Shown in pieces: positions 19,997-24,332 of a stretch of 24,332 bases of DNA (position 1 is its first letter; every line of letters begins with the position of its first letter). Location: NCBI GenBank assembly GCA_016098155.1, contig JAAAJB010000398.1, forward strand, positions 1 through 24,332, read 5' to 3'. Both the position numbers and the translations under genes were made by a program. Under the pieces are notes generated by a model. The model was given only the letters and a program-made list of their open reading frames with translations. It was not told where the DNA came from and made no database searches. The DNA comes from Actinomortierella ambigua. Its lineage: Eukaryota > Mortierellomycota > Mortierellomycetes > Mortierellales > Mortierellaceae.

Positions 19997-20321
19997 AAGA
20001 AAACATAGTACAGAGAGCGGAAATTCTTCTACAGTTCAAAATCTTTTGTTGTCCGTATTGCATTGATATAAAAAAAATAAGAGGGTGCTCATGATTTTGG
20101 ACCTGAATTTTTGACCTTCAAGTGCTCATGGCAAATGTGATATAGTGCCGTTGTCCAAATTCAGCCTTTTGCTTGCACTCTGGTCGAAACCATGCGCAAA
20201 ATACCGAGCAAACACTTGCACCTCAACACCCAAACAAAAGCATGGCTCAGCACTTGTCTCGGCTACACTAGGCTGCCCACGTTCAGCAAGACCAGGACCA
20301 TTGATGATTTAGTCGTAAAGT
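19997..20321. other. 3' flank of the PIL1-type gene
   Basis: A-rich sequence at 20069-20081 (ATATAAAAAAAATAAG) may hold the 3' end signal. No further gene is seen. Confidence 0.4.
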
Positions 20322-21049
20322 ATGCCACCTGAGGCCGATGTCGACAACGAGGTGTTGGATGAGGGATGAAGAAGATCAAGGATCTAGATCAGACGCCCAA
20401 CGCTCGACCAACACGGTCCCTTGTTGTGGCCAACGCCAAAGAATTCACAAGACAAAGGGATGTCAAAGAAAGCCCGTCGCTCACTCACCCTCGGACGGCC
20501 AACTAGTACTTCTACCCACCATGTAGTCTGCAGCTGAACGCTACCGAGCCTGTGCTTTTCCAGAGTGAAGGCCCACATCTGGTACCAAGAGGTCCAAGAA
20601 CAAGGCGATCTCCTCTAAAAAAAATCCAAGTTGGCCTCGCCTTCATCGACCTCTATCAATTGGGCCCAGGGATGGACTTGAGAGGTCAACCGAGACCATT
20701 TGATTACTATCCAAGGTGAGAAGCTTGATGAGCTACTCAATAATACCTTTATTTATTGGGAGATCGCAGGGACAGCCGCAGCTGGCACCCCAGGAGAAAG
20801 ATCCCTACCCACGAGGTCGACAATGAGGAAGATGTTCTAGCTAGAGATGATGAGGTGGGCGCCCAACTGGATGATTGGACGCAGAGGTACTGCTTTTATT
20901 GTGGAAGAGAGACTGACTTGTTCGTACAGAAAGATCGTTCTCGACTGTGCTATCTGGATCAGTGTCCGCTTACAACCGGCACCTATATTGTCCACGTGCG
21001 TGCGATCGTGGGTCGCCATCCTGAATATACCACGATGACGCCAATCTGA
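20322..21049 (+). pseudogene. Broken coding-like region, unknown origin
   Basis: The plus strand reads like damaged coding sequence. MPPEADVDNEVLDEG ends at a TGA. One base over, the frame continues from KKIKDLDQTPNARPTR through SLVVANAKEFTRQRDVKE to a single TAG at about 20504. It then runs on through LNATEPVLFQSEGPHLV and IQVGLAFIDLYQLGPGMDL to 20717, where CCAAG/GTGAGA looks like a relic splice donor. A further open frame (20756-21049) includes VDNEEDVLARDDEVGAQLDD and a Cys-rich stretch, RYCFYCGRETDLF then LCYLDQC. I recognise no family. The evidence for past coding is the composition and the low number of breaks; chance cannot be excluded. Confidence 0.35.
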
Positions 21050-21189
21050 TCAACGTCGCAACTCTGGAGTCTGTACCATTTTTGGGTTCCTCTCAAAAGA
21101 GAGTGAACAGAATAAAACACACCGCGTTGATGCGGACATACCAAGCCGGAACCAGATGTGTCATTGATGTCTAAAACATCGTGCAATGA

Positions 21190-21435
21190 TGATATGCAGT
21201 GGTATTCGTAGCTGTCGAAACGACTCTTTGTTTATTGCTTATTCCGTGTATTTGCCAAACTAAGGTCGTGTATAACGCGAGATCGATGAATAGCCAATAT
21301 CTGTTGAGCGGTACGTGGCCTCATCGGCAGCGTATTCGAGAGGGGCGTTACCGATCTCTAACATAGTCGATAAAATGAGCGGCCCTGCACGACACCGGGC
21401 ACGAGAAGCAGAGCTGAAGCAATCACTGACTTCAT
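21190..21435 (-). pseudogene. Inverted relic of an M35-type secreted protein gene
   Basis: The minus strand from 21435 begins MKSVIASALLLVPGVVQG, almost the same signal peptide as the intact gene at 23073 (MKSAIVSVLLLVPAVVSA). The frame then stops at 21358. Beyond it, in another frame, come LEYAADEATY and RYTRP-stop-FGKYTE. The underlying bases (TACACGACCT, then GTTTGGC) match the intact gene's RYTTWFGSY codons with small insertions. Near 21215 a third frame gives FDSYEYHC, against FDSITYDC in the intact gene. The order is collinear and the spacing similar (about 196 bases against 204 from Met to FGxY), with a deletion before FDS. This is a decayed paralogue in opposite orientation. The C-terminal half, beyond about 21190, is not recognisable. 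Confidence 0.7.
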
Positions 21436-22074
21436 TAGCGGGCGTCGTGTGGTTGGATGATGTTGTTTTTTGGGGAGAATATGGGGTCGGTGGATTGTGC
21501 AGAACGTTGGTTGAGCGAGATTTTCTTTAATCGTTATACGTGAAAGAAGGTCGCAACCGAAAACGCATTGCAAACAATATGTGGCCATGAAAGATAGAAA
21601 GTAAATCAAAAGAGATACGGTTCCCCATTTGTGCGAATGAAGGAGAGAGAGAGAACAAAGGAGATCCACCAGCTCCGGTCGGGAAAATTTGCGGTGTTGA
21701 GAGGATCAGAAGACGGTATCGCTTGAAAGGGGGGGGGGGGCTGGGACGCCGGAAAACTAGAGTTCACGCGTGTGATCGGTCGGTGTCGTGAATTGCTCAC
21801 GGTGAACATGAATTTTGAATGCTTGCCTGAATTGTACAGGTCTTCCTGGTGTTGGGTGGTTGGAGTTCAGGAGAAGGGACGGAGCGACGCAACCATTGGA
21901 GTCGACTGCTGCTGCTGCTACAAAAAAAAATCCATTGATGCCAATGCAGCAGATACGCATTGTTGTCTCTGTTGCGCGGCGGACGATCCATCCTCCTCGT
22001 AGGATAGATTCGATTCGTTTGTGCACTCGGAAAACCCCCCCACGACTTTTGATTGTACTCGCGACTTGGTCTAG
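21436..22074. other. Upstream side of the M35 relic, no gene seen
   Basis: The stretch has a 12-G run at 21729-21740 and no recognisable coding sequence. Short open frames on both strands have skewed, Cys- or Pro-rich compositions typical of chance ORFs. Confidence 0.4.
21729..21740 (+). repeat. Run of 12 G
   Basis: A homopolymer in intergenic DNA between the M35 relic and the intact M35-type gene. Confidence 0.8.
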
Positions 22075-22290
22075 TCCCAGGTCGAAGACTCGACTAATGG
22101 CAAGACGATACTAAGAGCGGATATCAACACCTATTTCGTCAAGAAAAGAGGAAGCACTGTAGCATCTCTGACAGTAACACTGCCGAGCTGGATGGATCAC
22201 CCTGTGGAGATAGTGAGGGGCGACCATCGGATTCTCCAGGCAAACGACAAGGAGCTCGTTTTTCAGCAGATCAAGAAGACGGTTCCATAA
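22075..22290 (+). other. Coding-like open frame of about 71 codons, no start
   Basis: After a TAG at 22072-22074, which could also be an intron acceptor, the frame is open to a TAA at 22288-22290. It reads like a real protein: NGKTILRADINTYFVKKRG, TVASLTVTLPSWMDHPVEIV, RGDHRILQANDKELVFQQI. No ATG or upstream exon was found. It may be the last exon of a lost gene or a pseudogene fragment. I do not recognise a family. Confidence 0.3.
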
Positions 22291-22793
22291 CTGGCAGTCA
22301 GAACAAGACGATATTTGTATACACAACGTAGATGTACATCTTGAGTGAGCACTATGTGTACGCGAAGGCACGCAGTAAGCGCATTAACGTATCGCTAGAT
22401 TGGGTTCCGCTTTGATTCGCATATCCGCAAGTTTTTTCACGCGACGTTTGCGATAACCACCTATCATCATTCACTGCTTCGTCTTTACTAAAGACACCCG
22501 AACACCATGGATCCTTTGTTTCTGCACACAATCATTCTTCGGCACTCCTTCCTCCAATAATCTCTCTCGCCCAATGATCCTTGACCCTTAGTATAGTACT
22601 CCATGAGACTGCAACACCAATGAGAAAAACATGCTACCGCTCCCCCTCCTGGATTGCCTGCAGCATCTTTTTTTCAGCATACTTTTGAGATACGGAAACC
22701 CTCTTTCAGTTCTCCCTCTCAATATCTTTTGCATCCACTTGTTTTTGCGTTTCTGCGTCCTCTTTATATCTATCATACTGTCTCTTGCCTTTT

Positions 22794-22804
<11 letters not shown>

Positions 22805-22824
<20 letters not shown>

Positions 22825-22828
22825 TTTT
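22805..22828 (+). repeat. Run of 24 T
   Basis: This is the longest homopolymer in the window, about 245 bases upstream of the M35-type start codon. Long T tracts can exclude nucleosomes in fungal promoters. Read errors in length are likely. Confidence 0.85.
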
Positions 22829-22974
22829 GGTGCCTTAATGCCAGGATAGAAATGGTAAGTGCACCCCCTCCTTTATCCTTCCTAGCACAAATGGGAATCA
22901 ATTCCCCCTTTGACTTGTTTTCTGTCTTCCTGCCCATACAACTGCAATGCGTTGCTATTGCGACCCTCTTCAAG

Positions 22975-22980
22975 TATAAA
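22975..22980 (+). promoter_or_regulatory. TATA box of the secreted M35-type gene
   Basis: TATAAA within GTATAAAAAGG lies 98 bases before the ATG at 23073, with a C/T-rich stretch between. Its strength and position suggest that the gene is, or recently was, actively transcribed. Confidence 0.6.
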
Positions 22981-23072
22981 AAGGCAGGTCTTGCCCACCC
23001 CAACGTATTGCATTCGCCCACCTTGGCATCCGTCATCTCCTCCAGACCCTTTACTCCACATTACACTCAAGA

Positions 23073-23684
23073 ATGAAGTCCGCGATTGTTTCAGTCTTGC
23101 TTCTTGTGCCAGCTGTCGTCAGCGCTGCTGTCGACAGAAACTGTGGTCCTGGCGCGGTCACCATCAACAAAGCCATCTACCAAGCCAATGAACTCGTGAA
23201 AGACAGTGCTGACTCTCTCAACAATCTCAATCGACTAAGAGTGAACCCGCGCTACACGACCTGGTTTGGCTCATATTCGCCATCACCCTCACGCAATTCT
23301 GCAATCGTGAAAGGCCGTTTCCAGAAGCTAGTCGGAAATGACAATAAGGAATTCGACTCGATCACATACGACTGTACGCAGTCGTGCCCGGACGGCGCTT
23401 ATGACGGATATGTAGACCCAGCATCCAAAACCGCTGCGATCACTCTGTGCCCAAGCTTTTTCAGGCTACCACTCACCGGTACAAACTCCACAGGCGGGAC
23501 ATTGGTCAGATTGGCATCAATGCTTGATAAATATGGCGTCGAAGTTCAATTCAAACTACAGGGAACAAAATTGTACGCAATTGGACAAGACAGCTGCAAA
23601 ACGCTAGCGACATCCAATATTGAGCAGGCTGTAGCCAACGCATTTAGCATTCAGTATTTTGCTGAGAACATGCCTCGTCAATGA
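23073..23684 (+). CDS. Secreted M35 (aspzincin)-like protein lacking all zinc ligands
   Basis: The 203-residue single-exon protein has a signal peptide (MKSAIVSVLLLVPAVVSA, residues 1-18). The body resembles fungal M35 peptidyl-Lys metalloendopeptidases: RYTTWFGSY (60-68), FDSITYDCTQSC (94-105), ITLCPSFFRLPLTGT (123-137), GGTLV (141-145), GTKLYAIGQ (164-172) and IQYFAENMP (193-201). In active relatives GGTLV is followed by HExxH, and GTKDYAYGQ supplies a third ligand, Asp. Here the HExxH place reads RLASM (146-150) and the Asp is Leu167. Both zinc histidines, the catalytic Glu and the Asp are therefore gone, while surrounding family residues and the cysteines remain. About five extra residues lie between the two motifs. 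The frame is intact and a TATA box and a poly(A) signal flank it, so a non-enzymatic secreted protein is more likely than a pseudogene. Family assignment rests on remembered motifs. Confidence 0.8.
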   Translation: MKSAIVSVLLLVPAVVSAAVDRNCGPGAVTINKAIYQANELVKDSADSLNNLNRLRVNPRYTTWFGSYSPSPSRNSAIVKGRFQKLVGNDNKEFDSITYDCTQSCPDGAYDGYVDPASKTAAITLCPSFFRLPLTGTNSTGGTLVRLASMLDKYGVEVQFKLQGTKLYAIGQDSCKTLATSNIEQAVANAFSIQYFAENMPRQ

Positions 23685-24332
23685 AAACAATAGAGTTAGT
23701 TCTCCTCCTGCATAATAATAATAAAAAAAGCAGCACCTCACATCCAATCATCCAATTGAGCGCCCATCCCCAGATCAGCTTTTTGCTCTAACGTCTTCCT
23801 CATTCCTCTGGAACAGGGGTCTTCCTACTGGGACACCAGTTGCGTCTGTCCTTGCGATCCTATAATATGCATCGGTATTGTTTATCAACTCACCAAGCTT
23901 CCCTCCTCTGAGGGAAATCAAAAGGTTACCGTTGACCTCTCGAGTCCACTCCTGTGCCCAACTGGTGGGAGGGGGTCGATTATGACGGGGCCACCTTGGA
24001 TGTGTTTGTAGGAGATCGCCTTGGTCTTGGACGGACCTCTTGGCGCCTGACTGTGAGCCTTTTACACCATCATAGAAATCACAGACTTGGCTAGTATCCA
24101 GATGCGGACTATATTGGGGGGGGGGAGGGGACAGGGAAAGCACCTGGTCATCAGATGGAGAACGAGCGACTGGCGTTCTTAACATCCCCTTCTGTCTTGT
24201 GGATTCTGAAGTTGGCCACAGCAAGGGATCGTTCTAGTCGAGTATGGGCGACGGAGCTTGATCCTCAATCTCTCCATTGCAGGCTCGGATTGCATGGGCC
24301 ACACGACTGGCGCCGCTAGTTTTTTTTTTTTT
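23685..24332. other. Right-end region without a defined gene
   Basis: Beyond the 3' flank there are two long opposed open frames. One is on the minus strand, 24224-23775, with 149 codons. The other is on the plus strand, about 23763-24006, and reads IPLEQGSSYWDTSCVCPCD then IVYQLTKLPSSEGNQKVTV. They overlap and at most one can be coding; neither has a recognised family. A ten-G run lies at 24116-24125 and a T run ends the window. Confidence 0.35.
23720..23725 (+). terminator. Poly(A) signal of the secreted M35-type gene
   Basis: AATAAA in an ATA-rich stretch lies 36 bases after the stop codon. Confidence 0.6.

Larger units (their letters stand above)
22291..23072. other. Upstream region of the secreted M35-type gene
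   Basis: It contains a 24-T run (22805-22828) and a TATA box (22975-22980). A perfect donor-like GGTAAGT at 22854-22860 has no convincing acceptor before the start codon. Open frames here are low in complexity. Confidence 0.45.

Noticed and set aside
21305..21375. tRNA-like sequence near GTGGCCTCATCGGCAGCG
   Set aside because: No anticodon stem or T loop could be built, and the bases are explained by the M35 relic on the other strand.
22855..23072. 5' UTR intron for the M35-type gene (donor GTAAGT at 22855)
   Set aside because: The only acceptor near the start codon (CTCAAG) is poor, and the TATA box at 22975 would lie inside the intron.

Overview
The window is nuclear DNA from a filamentous fungus. 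Genes are spliced, with introns of about 95 to 205 bases (GT-AG, one apparent GC-AG), pyrimidine-rich leaders and occasional TATA boxes and AATAAA signals. The kinase type at the left edge, the sphingolipid desaturase, the PIL1-domain protein and a secreted M35-type protein together suggest an early-diverging fungus of the Mortierella kind. That placement is inference. There are no RNA genes, CRISPR arrays or intact transposons that I can support.

Layout from left to right. 1-334 (minus) is the N-lobe of a protein kinase cut by the window edge. About 821-1450 (minus) holds the wreck of a zinc-type alcohol dehydrogenase, possibly with older scraps up to 2520. 2560-3900 shows no gene I can defend. 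4022-4792 (plus) is a two-exon 2-Cys peroxiredoxin with a TATA box and a poly(A) signal. 6697-6891 (plus) is a small secreted prepropeptide with a dibasic site and a two-cysteine C-terminal peptide. 7405-8413 (plus) is COQ7 of ubiquinone synthesis, convergent with a seven-exon Rieske-type protein at 10586-8569 (minus). 12461-11089 (minus) is the sphingolipid delta-4 desaturase, sharing a 435-base divergent promoter region with the AP-1 mu subunit gene at 12897-14942 (plus, seven exons). 15181-15710 (plus) is an unrecognised short gene model. 16129-19996 (plus) encodes a 1136-residue PIL1/LSP1-type eisosome protein with a very long disordered tail.

From 20000 to the end the DNA changes character. 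It holds broken coding-like stretches, long homopolymers, an inverted relic of an M35-type secreted protein gene (about 21435-21190, minus), and an intact 203-residue secreted M35-type protein (23073-23684, plus) that has lost every zinc-binding residue. This looks like a gene-turnover zone beside a conserved housekeeping block.

Two genes share a membrane theme: sphingolipid desaturation (DES1) and a plasma-membrane BAR-type scaffold (PIL1). There is no sign that they form a cluster in the metabolic sense. The most novel items are the prepropeptide, the catalytically dead M35 protein with its relic sister, and the Rieske protein with its unusual domain order and tiny exons.
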